Shown here one piece after another: positions 17,311-26,041 of a stretch of DNA of 64,000 nt; the first letter of the stretch is position 1, and every line of letters begins with the position of its first letter. The position numbers and the translations under genes are program-made. A model generated the notes under the pieces. The model was not told the DNA's origin and ran no database searches. It worked only from the letters and a program-made list of their open reading frames with translations. Origin of the DNA: CAZEQJ01 sp964514385 (GTDB lineage: Bacteria; Bacteroidota; Bacteroidia; Cytophagales; Cyclobacteriaceae); contig CAZEQJ010000004.1 of NCBI GenBank assembly GCA_964514385.1, positions 62,001 to 126,000 of the forward strand. Direction: 5' to 3'.

Positions 17311-17814
17311 TCAGCTAAAATAACGCTTCACCCATGTATCTGATGCATAAACTCTCCAGTTTTTTGAAAGATTTTGTTTTTTCGGCACCAGATTATTGTA
17401 AACCATTGTTTCAGGGGTAATTTCATTTGCCTCCACCATTGCGGGTATCTGAGGTAGTGAAGCCAGCTTTATATCGCCATTCCCGGTTTCATATGCCAGG
17501 TTATCTCTTCGGAAGAAATCAGCGCCGATATGCCGGCCCAGTTCCTGAATAAAACGTACGGAACTGTCAATGCTGCACCCGGAAGCCTGAAGGGATTCTT
17601 CATCTACCCCGACGACGAGAAAATGGTCATGAAGAATGGAGAAACCGCAGGTAAGCTTAGAGCCATGCGCTGACCATTCTCCCATGAACCGGTCCAGTAA
17701 TTCGGTTGCCTTCTGCTGCTCTTCTTCTGACAGCAGCCGGTCCGACTGATAAATCCAGACACGAGTATGGTCAGGTAATTGTTCCAGCGAATATTTTATC
17801 TGAGATTGTATCAT
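17311..17814 (-). CDS. Conserved protein of unknown function, Bacteroidota-specific
   Basis: A 167-residue soluble protein. Homologues in Bacteroidota are often labelled ABC transporter ATPase, but no Walker A, Walker B or signature motif can be found here, so that label is not supported. Visible features are an N-terminal amphipathic region, SILHDHFLVVGVDE near residue 60 and a C-terminal WVKRYFS. Its start overlaps the end of the Fe-S protein gene by 4 bases, and this pairing suggests a role with the electron-transfer genes. Function unknown. Confidence 0.75.
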   Translation of the reverse strand: MIQSQIKYSLEQLPDHTRVWIYQSDRLLSEEEQQKATELLDRFMGEWSAHGSKLTCGFSILHDHFLVVGVDEESLQASGCSIDSSVRFIQELGRHIGADFFRRDNLAYETGNGDIKLASLPQIPAMVEANEITPETMVYNNLVPKKQNLSKNWRVYASDTWVKRYFS

Positions 17815-18602
17815 TTTAAGCTCATTTCTATTAATTCGGCAATGTCCATAACATTAACGGATTCTTCCTTCTCCTTGTTCTTTACGCCGTCAGTCATCAT
17901 CGTCATACAAAAAGGACAGGCAGCAGCAATCGTCTCGGCTCCGGTTTCGAGGGCTTCCTCCACCCGTTCGATGTTTACTTCCTTTTTTCCTTTTTCAGCA
18001 TCCTTAAACATTTGTGCACCGCCAGCACCGCAACATAAGCCTTTTGTTTTGCATCGTTTCATTTCTATTAGCTCTGCGTCAAGGATCTTCAACACTTCGC
18101 GTGGGGCGTCATATACCTTATTGGCACGACCCAGATAGCAGCTGTCATGGAAAGTGATTTTTTTTCCTTTGAATGGCTTATTATCAGCGGCCTTTAATCT
18201 GCCTTCATCAATCAGTGACTGGAGATATTGAGAATGATGCAATACCTCGTAGTTCCCTCCAAGGTCGGGATATTCATTTTTGATGGTATTGAAGCAATGA
18301 GGGCATGCCGTGACGATTCGTTTTACTTTGTACCCGTTCAATACCTGTATGTTGCTCATGGCCTGCATCTGAAACAGAAAATCATTACCAGCCCTGCGGG
18401 CAGGGTCACCGGTACATGCCTCTTCCTCGCCCAGCGCACCAAATGGTATTTCAAGGTGATTGAGGATCTTTACCATTGCAAGGGTTACTTTTTTATAGCG
18501 ACTGTCGAAAGATCCGGCGCAGCCTACCCAAAACAGGAGCTCAGGCTCCTTTCCTTCAGCAGCCCACACGGACATGGGTTTTACTTCTGTATGTTTAGTC
18601 AT
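17811..18602 (-). CDS. Fe-S protein with CCG domains, heterodisulfide reductase subunit B-like
   Basis: A 263-residue protein with two cysteine-rich CCG-type domains: VGCAGSFD with TACPHC, and CYLGRANK with CCGAGGAQ. Such domains hold iron-sulfur clusters in HdrB, GlpC and LutA. It probably receives electrons from, or passes them to, the membrane Fe-S protein encoded immediately upstream. I use the ATG at 18602, which overlaps the upstream stop by 8 bases; a start at 18668 would add 22 residues of the other gene's region. The physiological substrate is unknown. Confidence 0.85.
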   Translation of the reverse strand: MTKHTEVKPMSVWAAEGKEPELLFWVGCAGSFDSRYKKVTLAMVKILNHLEIPFGALGEEEACTGDPARRAGNDFLFQMQAMSNIQVLNGYKVKRIVTACPHCFNTIKNEYPDLGGNYEVLHHSQYLQSLIDEGRLKAADNKPFKGKKITFHDSCYLGRANKVYDAPREVLKILDAELIEMKRCKTKGLCCGAGGAQMFKDAEKGKKEVNIERVEEALETGAETIAAACPFCMTMMTDGVKNKEKEESVNVMDIAELIEMSLK

Positions 18603-19920
18603 TTGATTCACTTTTAGGTTCATCAGCCCACTTAAACCTGTCGGCGGGCGAAAATTTCCATGGTGCAAAATTAGTTTCTACGTTCTGGAACATCATAGTC
18701 CATGCCTGCGGTGTGGCCGACTCTTCCATGGCTACATAACGCCGCAGTTCAGTAATAATTTCCATAGGGTTGATATTGACCGGACAGGCCTCCACACAGG
18801 CGTTGCAGGTAGTGCACGCATTAATCTCTTCGCGAGAGATGAAATCATCCAGCAGCGTTTTGCCATTATCAAGACCTTCACGGCCCACTTCTTCCATCCT
18901 GTCGCGCGTATCCATCATTATCTTCCTCGGGCTTAATTTTTTGCCGGTAATATTCGCCGGACATTGTTGAGTGCATCGGCCGCATTCTGTACAGGCATAG
19001 GCCTCCATCAGATTTTTCCATGTCAGGTCATTGACATCTTTGGCTCCTATCCGCGGTATTTCACCCTGAGGCTGATTCTGGTCTTGGCTTTCATCGGGAA
19101 TGCCAAGCATCATTTTTACCTCCCGCGTTATATCCGGCATGGCTTTCATTTTACCTTTTGGCCTGAAGCTTGAAAAATAAGTATTGGGAAAGGCCATGAA
19201 AATATGAAGATGCTTCGAGTACGTGATGTATACGGCAAAAGCCAGAATACCAATGATATGGAACCACCAGGCAAATCGCTCTGTGAAAATCAGGGCATTA
19301 GTATCAAGATTTTGAAACAGTGGGATCAGCGTTGAGCTTATGTAGAATGTGCCGGTTTGGGTGTAGTGATCTGCTCCCCGCTGCTGCAGTATCTGGTCAG
19401 TAGCATTCATCGTCAGAATGGCAAACATCAGCACAACCTCAATCACCAGGATAAGATTACCATCCAGTTTAGGCCAGTTCTTCATCTCCGCACTGCGGAA
19501 CCGTTTTACAGGGAGAATATTTCGCCTGATGAGAAATACTACACATGCCAGCAATACCAATACGGCAAGCACTTCAAATATATTAAGCAAGACAGTATAA
19601 ATACTCCCGAGAAAGGGAGCAAAGATTCTATGGTTTCCAGTGATGCCGTCAATGATGAATTCGAGTACCTCCAGGTTTATTACGATAAAGCCAATGTAGA
19701 TAAAGAAATGAAAAATCGCAGGGATCCATTTCTTAAACATTTTTTGCTGCCCAAACGCAACAAGAAGCATGGCCTGAAGCCGCTGACCCGGTGTGCCTTC
19801 GGGGGTGTAATCTTTACCAAGTCTGATGTTGTCGCGAATTACCCTCACCCTGCGTGAAATAAAGAAAATGGCAACGCCCAGCGTTAAAATAAATATTGCC
19901 GGTTGAAAATATTCTGTCAT
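18595..19920 (-). CDS. Membrane-bound 4Fe-4S electron-transfer protein
   Basis: A 441-residue protein with about six transmembrane helices in the first 240 residues, resembling NarI/HdrE-type quinone-interacting subunits. A soluble tail carries two four-cysteine motifs, CTECGRCTQQCP near residue 310 and CTTCNACVEACP near residue 365. Together with the CCG protein it forms a likely heterodisulfide-reductase-like complex between the quinone pool and a soluble partner. The electron donor or acceptor cannot be told from the sequence. Confidence 0.85.
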   Translation of the reverse strand: MTEYFQPAIFILTLGVAIFFISRRVRVIRDNIRLGKDYTPEGTPGQRLQAMLLVAFGQQKMFKKWIPAIFHFFIYIGFIVINLEVLEFIIDGITGNHRIFAPFLGSIYTVLLNIFEVLAVLVLLACVVFLIRRNILPVKRFRSAEMKNWPKLDGNLILVIEVVLMFAILTMNATDQILQQRGADHYTQTGTFYISSTLIPLFQNLDTNALIFTERFAWWFHIIGILAFAVYITYSKHLHIFMAFPNTYFSSFRPKGKMKAMPDITREVKMMLGIPDESQDQNQPQGEIPRIGAKDVNDLTWKNLMEAYACTECGRCTQQCPANITGKKLSPRKIMMDTRDRMEEVGREGLDNGKTLLDDFISREEINACTTCNACVEACPVNINPMEIITELRRYVAMEESATPQAWTMMFQNVETNFAPWKFSPADRFKWADEPKSESND

Positions 19921-19936
19921 ATGAATGTGATTATAT

Positions 19937-19967
19937 TTTGCAACAATCGATTATTTGTCTACTTTTG
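19937..19967 (+). promoter_or_regulatory. Promoter of tRNA-Phe
   Basis: TTTG at 19937-19940 and TACTTTTG at 19960-19967 are separated by 19 bases, a full match to the Bacteroidota housekeeping promoter. The tRNA begins 16 bases after the -7 element. This is the best promoter in the window and helps place the organism. Confidence 0.75.
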
Positions 19968-19982
19968 TCCCCTCAAATTTCT

Positions 19983-20055
19983 GGTGCTGTAGCTCAGTTG
20001 GTAGAGCATCGGACTGAAAATCCGTGAGTCGGTGGTTCGAGTCCACTCAGCACCA
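19983..20055 (+). tRNA. tRNA-Phe (GAA)
   Basis: A 73-base cloverleaf: acceptor GGTGCTG pairs with CAGCACC, D arm GCTC/GAGC, anticodon loop CTGAAAA with anticodon GAA, and T loop TTCGAGT. The CCA end is not encoded (ACAG follows). The top pair of the anticodon stem is a T-T mismatch. The orientation is opposite to the flanking genes. Confidence 0.97.
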
Positions 20056-20058
20056 CAG

Positions 20059-20090
20059 CCCGTTTTAGTAACCCTGAAACGGGTTTTTTT
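20059..20090 (+). terminator. Intrinsic terminator of tRNA-Phe
   Basis: CCCGTTT (20059-20065) pairs with AAACGGG (20077-20083), followed by seven T. It lies four bases after the tRNA and ends that transcript. The remaining 86 bases up to rluB contain only a short CCTAAC/GTTAGG hairpin without a T run. Confidence 0.85.
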
Positions 20091-20176
20091 ATGCCTAACA
20101 ACTGTTAGGTAAAATTACAATCTAAATAGTTTCTTTCTAACAAATCAGACAATTTTATCATTCCCTGACGGTATGA

Positions 20177-20914
20177 TTACAGTCTTTTGAGCATTCCAAT
20201 CTCACGTTCGGTCAGATGGCGCCATTTTCCTCTGGGGAGGTCTTTTTTTGTAAGTGGACCAAACATTACCCGGTCGAGCTTTTTCACATCATAACCTACA
20301 TGCTCAAAAATTCGGCGGACGATTCGGTTTCTTCCGGAATGTATTTCCACGCCCAGGATACTATGCGAATCATCAACGATAGCAATTTCATCTACCTTGA
20401 TCTCGCCGTCTTCCAGCATCAGTCCTTCGGAAATTTTGTGGAAGTCGGCCGGTGTGATGGATTTATCCAGCTGTACCTCGTAGATTTTGCGAATGTTATG
20501 CTTAGGGTGAGTAAGTTTTTTGGCCAGGTCACCGTCATTGGTAAACAGCAGCAACCCTGTGGTGTTTCGGTCGAGTCGTCCTACGGGAAATATTCTTTCT
20601 TCGGCAGCTTTAGCCACAAGATTCATAACTGTTTTACGATTTTCGGGGTCATCTGTCGTAGTGATAAAATCTTTGGGCTTATTAAGAAGTACGTATACTT
20701 TGTTTTCGGGGCGTATAGACCTGCCTTTATACTTTACCTTATCCGATGGGCTGACTTTATATCCGAGTGTAGTGATGATTTGGCCGTTTACACTGATGTG
20801 TCCTGACTCTATGATCTTATCAGCATCTCTACGCGAAGCTATACCGCATTGTGCGATGTATTTATTAAGCCTGGTCAGTTCAGACGGGCTGGTATCACGA
20901 TTCTTTCTCTGCAT
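20177..20914 (-). CDS. rluB: 23S rRNA pseudouridine synthase, RluB/RsuA family
   Basis: Makes pseudouridine in ribosomal RNA. An S4 RNA-binding domain (LNKYIAQCGIASRRDAD, residues 13-29) precedes the catalytic domain with VGRLDRNTTGLLLFTNDG, which holds the catalytic Asp, and GRNRIVRRIFEHVGYDV near the C-terminus. The ATG at 20914 (MQRKNRD) gives 245 residues; a start at 20941 is possible but longer than needed. It overlaps the end of scpB by 20 bases, so the two are one unit. Confidence 0.92.
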   Translation of the reverse strand: MQRKNRDTSPSELTRLNKYIAQCGIASRRDADKIIESGHISVNGQIITTLGYKVSPSDKVKYKGRSIRPENKVYVLLNKPKDFITTTDDPENRKTVMNLVAKAAEERIFPVGRLDRNTTGLLLFTNDGDLAKKLTHPKHNIRKIYEVQLDKSITPADFHKISEGLMLEDGEIKVDEIAIVDDSHSILGVEIHSGRNRIVRRIFEHVGYDVKKLDRVMFGPLTKKDLPRGKWRHLTEREIGMLKRL

Positions 20915-21476
20915 GCTGATTTCTTCCCTGCTCCGGATCAATATCCTCTACTGAAAAATCTTTGGGCGTTGGCAGCTCATTGATGTCATTGATGCCAAAA
21001 TATTCCAGAAATTTATCATTGGTCCCATACAGGATAGGCCTTCCGATCGTTTCTGCCTTCCCTTTAATCTCTATTACCTGCTTTTCGAGCAGTTTCTGAA
21101 TGGTGTAATCACAATTCACCCCCCGTATTTGTTCTACTTCTGACTTGGTTACAGGCTGGCGGTATGCAACGATCGCGAGGGTTTCCATGGCAGATGTGGA
21201 TAATTTGCGTCGCGCCTGCTGCTTTAGCAAAAGGCTTATACTAGCCTGATAGGCTGGTTTGGTCAGAAATTGCCAACCTTTGGCGAGATGGACGACCTCA
21301 AATGGATAGGAATCGCCTTCATATTTTTTTTGAAGCTCTTCCAATGCCTTTTTAATATCTTCCTCAGGTATTTCGGTATCAAACATTTCCTGAAGGCACT
21401 GCTTGATCTCTTCGATGGTAATAGGTGAGGTAGCACAAAAGATCAGCGCTTCAATATGATGTATCAGGAATTCCAT
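20895..21476 (-). CDS. scpB: Segregation and condensation protein B
   Basis: A 193-residue kleisin-partner protein of the SMC condensin complex, needed for chromosome compaction and segregation. It has the tandem winged-helix layout and the family signature ETLAIVAYRQPVTKSEVEQIRG near residue 99. A charged C-terminal tail of about 30 residues follows. ScpA and SMC are not encoded in the window. It sits directly after the DksA-like gene with no gap. Confidence 0.95.
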   Translation of the reverse strand: MEFLIHHIEALIFCATSPITIEEIKQCLQEMFDTEIPEEDIKKALEELQKKYEGDSYPFEVVHLAKGWQFLTKPAYQASISLLLKQQARRKLSTSAMETLAIVAYRQPVTKSEVEQIRGVNCDYTIQKLLEKQVIEIKGKAETIGRPILYGTNDKFLEYFGINDINELPTPKDFSVEDIDPEQGRNQHAEKES

Positions 21477-21860
21477 TTATCGGTTTTGCATCCTTTTAGC
21501 TTCAATGGATAAGGTGGTATGGGGTACAGCCTTCAACCTTTCTTTTGATATGAGCTTGCCTGTAATGCTACAAATACCGTAGGTGCCGTTTTTTATACGT
21601 ATCAATGCATTTTCAAGGTTAGTGATGAACTTCTGCTGTCGGGCAGCCAACTGATTCAGGTTTTCCTTTTCTGCTGTATCTGCCCCGTCTTCAAGCATTT
21701 TGATATTTCCGCCCGTATAGTCTGTGCCGCTTTCGTTACTTCTGGTCAGACTCTCTTTCATGAACTGTAATTCTGATTTTGCCTTTTCAAGCTTTTCCAG
21801 TATCAGTTGTTCAAATTCTTTTAGTTCTTCTTCAGAATACCTATTTACAGATTCAGCCAT
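21477..21860 (-). CDS. DksA/TraR-family regulator lacking most zinc ligands
   Basis: A 127-residue relative of DksA, which binds the RNA polymerase secondary channel. An N-terminal coiled-coil (residues 5-75) is followed by the globular signature YGICSITGKLISKERLKAVP. Of the four zinc cysteines of classical DksA only the first remains; the second is Thr and the distal pair has become Ser and Ala. The ATG at 21860 (MAESVNRY) is preferred to one at 21893. The cysteine loss suggests a zinc-free fold, as known for some variants. Confidence 0.88.
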   Translation of the reverse strand: MAESVNRYSEEELKEFEQLILEKLEKAKSELQFMKESLTRSNESGTDYTGGNIKMLEDGADTAEKENLNQLAARQQKFITNLENALIRIKNGTYGICSITGKLISKERLKAVPHTTLSIEAKRMQNR

Positions 21861-21938
21861 AGCGCAATCTTTTTTGAATGTGCAAATGTACAAAAAATAA
21901 ACACGAATATAAGGGCATGCATCAAACCCTGTTTGGGA

Positions 21939-24900
21939 TTACCAGCCAACGGCCACACGTTGCTTTAACATCATTTTTTCTCCCTCCGTGGTATAACCTC
22001 GAAAAAATGCAATATAGTTTCCGGGAGCACAGGGCTTTCCATGTTCATCACGGCCGTTCCATGAAAATGTATTTTCATTGCCAAACAGATAATTCGATGC
22101 AAGTCTGCGAACGAGCTGACCGCCTTTATCATAAATCTCCAATATACCCTTCATATCAGATTGTTCCAGCTGGATGGTTATAGTGGAAGTGGGCTGAAAA
22201 GCATTGATAATTTCCGGTTCCACGCGTATTGACCCACCCGCAGATGTATTGGCAGCATTAGCTGTCATTGAAAATCTGCCGGGTGATGAAAAGCCGGCAG
22301 ATGCTGGTCCTGATCGCCAGGCTGGTGGTCTGATGCCATCTGTATTGGCCGCTACCCGTTCAAGTGATACACCTTTTGTATTATCAATCACGGAGGAATG
22401 CCATTTATCGGAATAATAGACACTATCCATTATCAAAGACTGCTGATTCAGCAGAAATATCGTATCTGCTTCGAGCGGTAATCGTGGCAGGCCTGCCACT
22501 GCCGGTGAATGAAAAGGATGATATCTGTTCATGAAGAAGATATCAGGTGTAATGACAATTGCTGACCCGGGCAATAAACCGAAAGCCCCTTCAGAAATGA
22601 TATGAATATCTGTAATCTCCTCATTTCTGAACAGTAGTTTTGTCTGGGAGAGATTTAATATGTCATCGGAAAAGTTGAAAAGCTCAATAAAATCGGCTTC
22701 CGGATGCCTGGCATCAAACAATATTTCGGAGATCAGAAGATCTCCTTTTTCAGGAAACCGTGAATTCAAAAGCGGTTTTTCATCTTTCAGAATGTTTTGG
22801 TTACAATCTTCGGCATTCGTTATGAGCATACCCTGATCAATTGCTGCTGCATGAAAAAATCTATCTGATATGCGGCGGTATTCATTAAGTATCAGGCTCT
22901 GCTCAGGAATAAAGACGGGCTCATCAAAATATAGCCAGAATACTGTATCGGTCACCTGCAAATATCCCAGTAGCGAAGGACGCGTTTCGTCAGTAGTAAA
23001 CTCAGAGATTGTATTTTGTTTTCCGGGTGTACCACCCTGCAGGGAGGTCGAAGGGCCCCAGTTCTCTTCAAGGCACTGAATGTGCATTGATTTTCGTTCA
23101 AGACTAAATCCACCTTCCATAAAAATATCGTCAACCAACAGGGATAATGAATAGGTGGCATAGTCAATTAATTGTCCCTGAGTATTCAGGATGCTGATTT
23201 CATCCTGAGTGCGCAGTTCATTTTCACTCCACTCATCAGGGATAATGGCATCAGGATATCCACTCCCGGATGCAATAAGACGGTACTCGCCTGGCGAAAT
23301 AATGGCAGGCCCGATTATTGTATGTCCCTTTATTTCCCATCCATCAAGATCGAGTGGATAACTGGCTGCATTGAATATTTCAATATATTCTGTTGCCGGC
23401 AATCCATAGGAAGGCTCTGGGTCGGCCATAATCTCGGTGATCAGCAGGTCACCCCACACGCCGGGGTGAAATAGATAAAATGAAACGGATTGCTTTTCCA
23501 GATAGCCTGAACATCCTGGTGTGGCTCCGATATCAACAGTATACTCCTGCCCCTCTGAAAAATGTGTTTCCGGTAAAAAACTCAGGGTTTTTGTCCAGGG
23601 CGTTTCGGCCTGTAGAGTGCCCGGCCTGCCAAAATCTATTATGATGCTATCTGTAAGGACCGGCGAGGAAAATGCGATATGAACAGTATCAGCATAGGCT
23701 TTGACCCTATTGATATACACCGATTGTGGCTGGTCATTAAATACTGAGTTAATGGCCCCCGGACTTCCACCTGACGGGGCGGTGCTGGATTTCCAGTTCG
23801 CTGCATTCAGGCATCGGCTGTAAGGGTTTACCAATTCCAGGGAAATGCCACCATCTGTTTCGGCATCGTGCCAGCTACTATTATAGTATACAGAGTCAAT
23901 TATCTTATTTTCATTGCTGATCAGTCGCATTTCATCTCCTGAATTATTCAAAGAAGGCAGGAAACTGCCCTGAAGTATCAGATATGCCCCCGGTGGCAGT
24001 ATAGTATCAGGAAGACTACGACTATCGGTGACATCTGATATGGTATAACCACCAAGGTCAATAAATTTGGAAGAAACATTCAGTAATTCCATATACTCCT
24101 CTTCCGGCAGCCCATTCGGGGGGCTGGGGTCAAACATGATCTCATTGATCACAATATCCCGAAAAAATGCCGATGATGTAAGGATAATTCTGTCCTGCCA
24201 TAATATATCAGAAACGTTATCCATGCTATCGGATACCCGGGTAAGTTCAAGCTTTACCGAGTCGCCATTTTCGAAAGGATCAAAGGATAGGAAAACGCTA
24301 TCACCTGATAAGGTATACTGTGCGGGGTGATCATTTACCGATGCCGATCCTATTGTGGTTATGGGTTCGTTGAAAATCAGCAAAGCTTCATTTAATGCAT
24401 ACCACTCAGCACTTAACAGCTTGGGACCGGTAGTATCCGGAGGTACCTCAAAGTTTACCTCAAGATTATCCATTGAAAAGGCAGTATTCCGTGATGCGGT
24501 ATGATCATATTCGACACCTAAAAACCTACCCTGAAGTTCGTGATCGATCACAAAGCTACCCAGTTCTATCCAGGATTCATTGAAAATCAGCAATGTCCAG
24601 TTGATCCCATCTTTTTCAAGGCGAAATACATGGTCTAGCGTTTCAATTATCTTTTCGGATTCAAATACCAGTTCTTCCTGATGAAATACCTTTAGGGCAT
24701 CAGGAGAGCCGCTTTCGCCTATTTCCAGTGTCACAATGGGCTGCTCCGGTGCATCTGCCAGAGCGACAAACCGAATCTGATTGGAGCCGCTGGGGTTAAA
24801 GGGGTATTGCATCTCAAAAGTCCATGAAATACGCCACTCCGGAGCTGTCACAAGAGGGTAATAGGCATATAAGCTGGATGTTTCCGCCGGACCTGAGGCC

Positions 24901-25049
24901 TGCAATTTTCCATTTTCTATGACAAAGTCCGGGCTGTCACTCGTGGAAGATAACTGCCAGCCATTCAGGTTATTTTCAAAATCAAAAAAAATACCCTGAG
25001 CAAATACAGACAAGGGAAGTATGAGCCATATCCATCGAAAAAGATACAT
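21939..25049 (-). CDS. Secreted lamin-tail domain protein with FlgD-like/T9SS C-terminus
   Basis: A 1036-residue surface or secreted protein. A signal peptide ends near residue 18 (VFAQG). An N-terminal jelly-roll-like region precedes three lamin-tail (LTD) domains, recognised by NEIMFDPSPP near 297, TEIMADPEPS near 535 and SEILFDARHPE near 775. The last 90 residues form a FlgD-like Ig domain with LEIYDKGGQLVRRL and SWNGRDEHGKPCAPGNYI, usual for gliding and T9SS cargo. LTD domains in bacteria are linked to binding of surfaces or DNA; the role here is unknown. Confidence 0.88.
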   Translation of the reverse strand: MYLFRWIWLILPLSVFAQGIFFDFENNLNGWQLSSTSDSPDFVIENGKLQASGPAETSSLYAYYPLVTAPEWRISWTFEMQYPFNPSGSNQIRFVALADAPEQPIVTLEIGESGSPDALKVFHQEELVFESEKIIETLDHVFRLEKDGINWTLLIFNESWIELGSFVIDHELQGRFLGVEYDHTASRNTAFSMDNLEVNFEVPPDTTGPKLLSAEWYALNEALLIFNEPITTIGSASVNDHPAQYTLSGDSVFLSFDPFENGDSVKLELTRVSDSMDNVSDILWQDRIILTSSAFFRDIVINEIMFDPSPPNGLPEEEYMELLNVSSKFIDLGGYTISDVTDSRSLPDTILPPGAYLILQGSFLPSLNNSGDEMRLISNENKIIDSVYYNSSWHDAETDGGISLELVNPYSRCLNAANWKSSTAPSGGSPGAINSVFNDQPQSVYINRVKAYADTVHIAFSSPVLTDSIIIDFGRPGTLQAETPWTKTLSFLPETHFSEGQEYTVDIGATPGCSGYLEKQSVSFYLFHPGVWGDLLITEIMADPEPSYGLPATEYIEIFNAASYPLDLDGWEIKGHTIIGPAIISPGEYRLIASGSGYPDAIIPDEWSENELRTQDEISILNTQGQLIDYATYSLSLLVDDIFMEGGFSLERKSMHIQCLEENWGPSTSLQGGTPGKQNTISEFTTDETRPSLLGYLQVTDTVFWLYFDEPVFIPEQSLILNEYRRISDRFFHAAAIDQGMLITNAEDCNQNILKDEKPLLNSRFPEKGDLLISEILFDARHPEADFIELFNFSDDILNLSQTKLLFRNEEITDIHIISEGAFGLLPGSAIVITPDIFFMNRYHPFHSPAVAGLPRLPLEADTIFLLNQQSLIMDSVYYSDKWHSSVIDNTKGVSLERVAANTDGIRPPAWRSGPASAGFSSPGRFSMTANAANTSAGGSIRVEPEIINAFQPTSTITIQLEQSDMKGILEIYDKGGQLVRRLASNYLFGNENTFSWNGRDEHGKPCAPGNYIAFFRGYTTEGEKMMLKQRVAVGW

Positions 25050-25085
25050 ACGTGTTAGTAGTTGATCTTACCATACTAAAGATAA

Positions 25086-25325
25086 TTAATTCCTGATCAA
25101 TTCGTCAATAGCTTCTGCCAGTTTATGGTCTTTTTCCGTTAAAATGTCGCCTGCATCATGGGTATTGAGCTCAAAAGATACTGTATTGTATACATTTGAC
25201 CAGTTTGGGTGATGGTTCATTTTCTCGGCGATGATGGCCACACTCGACATAAAGCCAAAGGCTTCCACAAAATTTTTAAAAGTGAATGTTTTTTTCAGTT
25301 TGTTGTCTTCTTCTTTCCAGTTCAT
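25086..25325 (-). CDS. phhB: Pterin-4a-carbinolamine dehydratase
   Basis: A 79-residue enzyme that dehydrates 4a-hydroxytetrahydrobiopterin during cofactor recycling for aromatic amino acid hydroxylases. The active-site signature MNHHPNWSNVYNTV is followed by the ELNTHDAGDILTEKD segment. It overlaps the methyltransferase stop by 4 bases (ATGA) and is likely translated with it. No phenylalanine hydroxylase gene lies in the window. Confidence 0.92.
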   Translation of the reverse strand: MNWKEEDNKLKKTFTFKNFVEAFGFMSSVAIIAEKMNHHPNWSNVYNTVSFELNTHDAGDILTEKDHKLAEAIDELIRN

Positions 25326-26005
25326 AATTTTTCTGATTTTATGATGTATTGGTATGGTAATGACAACCTGTCAATCGTGTTATTGTTCCATCCGGCAGCT
25401 TTCAATATTTCCAGCAAATCTGCCGACGAGATTCGGTTTTCTATAGAAGGCCCGACATTGGAAGATTCCTTTTTAAAGTCTACTATGAAGAGCTGGCCAC
25501 CATCCTGAACCGATTTACGGAGGTTTTTGAGATACTCTTCCTTATTTTTGATGAAAGTAATGGTATTCACAATCAGGATAATATCTACTTCATCTTCAGA
25601 AAGTCCGGGGTCGTCAGTTTCTGCGATCCGTGTTTCTATTCTTTCTGTGTAGGGCGAGCCCAGCTCCTCTACCCGTTCGTTTATATAGGAAAGGAATCTC
25701 TCCTCAATGTCAATGGCAATCACCTCTGCACCCTGTCGGGCAAGCGGAAAAGTGAAATACCCCGACCCTGCACCAATATCAGCAATTACCTTTTCGTTTA
25801 CGTTTCCCAGCCGGGAAACAATAAGATCAGGATTTTGCCACTCCTCCCGGACAGGGTCATTATATTCATCGATCAGCTCATCGATATTCGATTCTCCCTT
25901 TGTGCGCAACTGTATCCCCTCCTTATTTTTATCATTAGATACACAGGATGTTACTACGAATGAGATCAGAAGTGCGAATACCACAAAAAAATGTTGTTTT
26001 AACAT
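25322..26005 (-). CDS. SAM-dependent methyltransferase with a lipoprotein signal
   Basis: A class I methyltransferase of 227 residues. Motif I is VIADIGAGSGYFTFPLA with the acidic post-motif EVIAIDIEERF. The N-terminus from the ATG at 26005 is MLKQHFFVVFALLIS ending in the lipobox VTSC (Cys21), so it would be exported and lipidated. A start at 26107 would bury that signal and overlap the divergent gene, so 26005 is preferred. A SAM enzyme outside the cytoplasm is odd, since SAM is not expected there. Substrate unknown. Confidence 0.85.
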   Translation of the reverse strand: MLKQHFFVVFALLISFVVTSCVSNDKNKEGIQLRTKGESNIDELIDEYNDPVREEWQNPDLIVSRLGNVNEKVIADIGAGSGYFTFPLARQGAEVIAIDIEERFLSYINERVEELGSPYTERIETRIAETDDPGLSEDEVDIILIVNTITFIKNKEEYLKNLRKSVQDGGQLFIVDFKKESSNVGPSIENRISSADLLEILKAAGWNNNTIDRLSLPYQYIIKSEKL

Positions 26006-26041
26006 CCCTTTTATCCTATTTTGGCTATAAGTTAAGCGAAT

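Noticed and set aside
17311..17814. Database-style label ABC transporter ATPase for this protein
   Set aside because: No Walker A, Walker B or signature sequence is present.
20094..20109. CCTAAC/GTTAGG hairpin as an rluB terminator
   Set aside because: On the minus strand it is followed by A-rich, not T-rich, sequence.
20216..20806. Plus-strand open frame of 196 codons opposite rluB
   Set aside because: It is the complement of the conserved pseudouridine synthase domain; no independent coding evidence.
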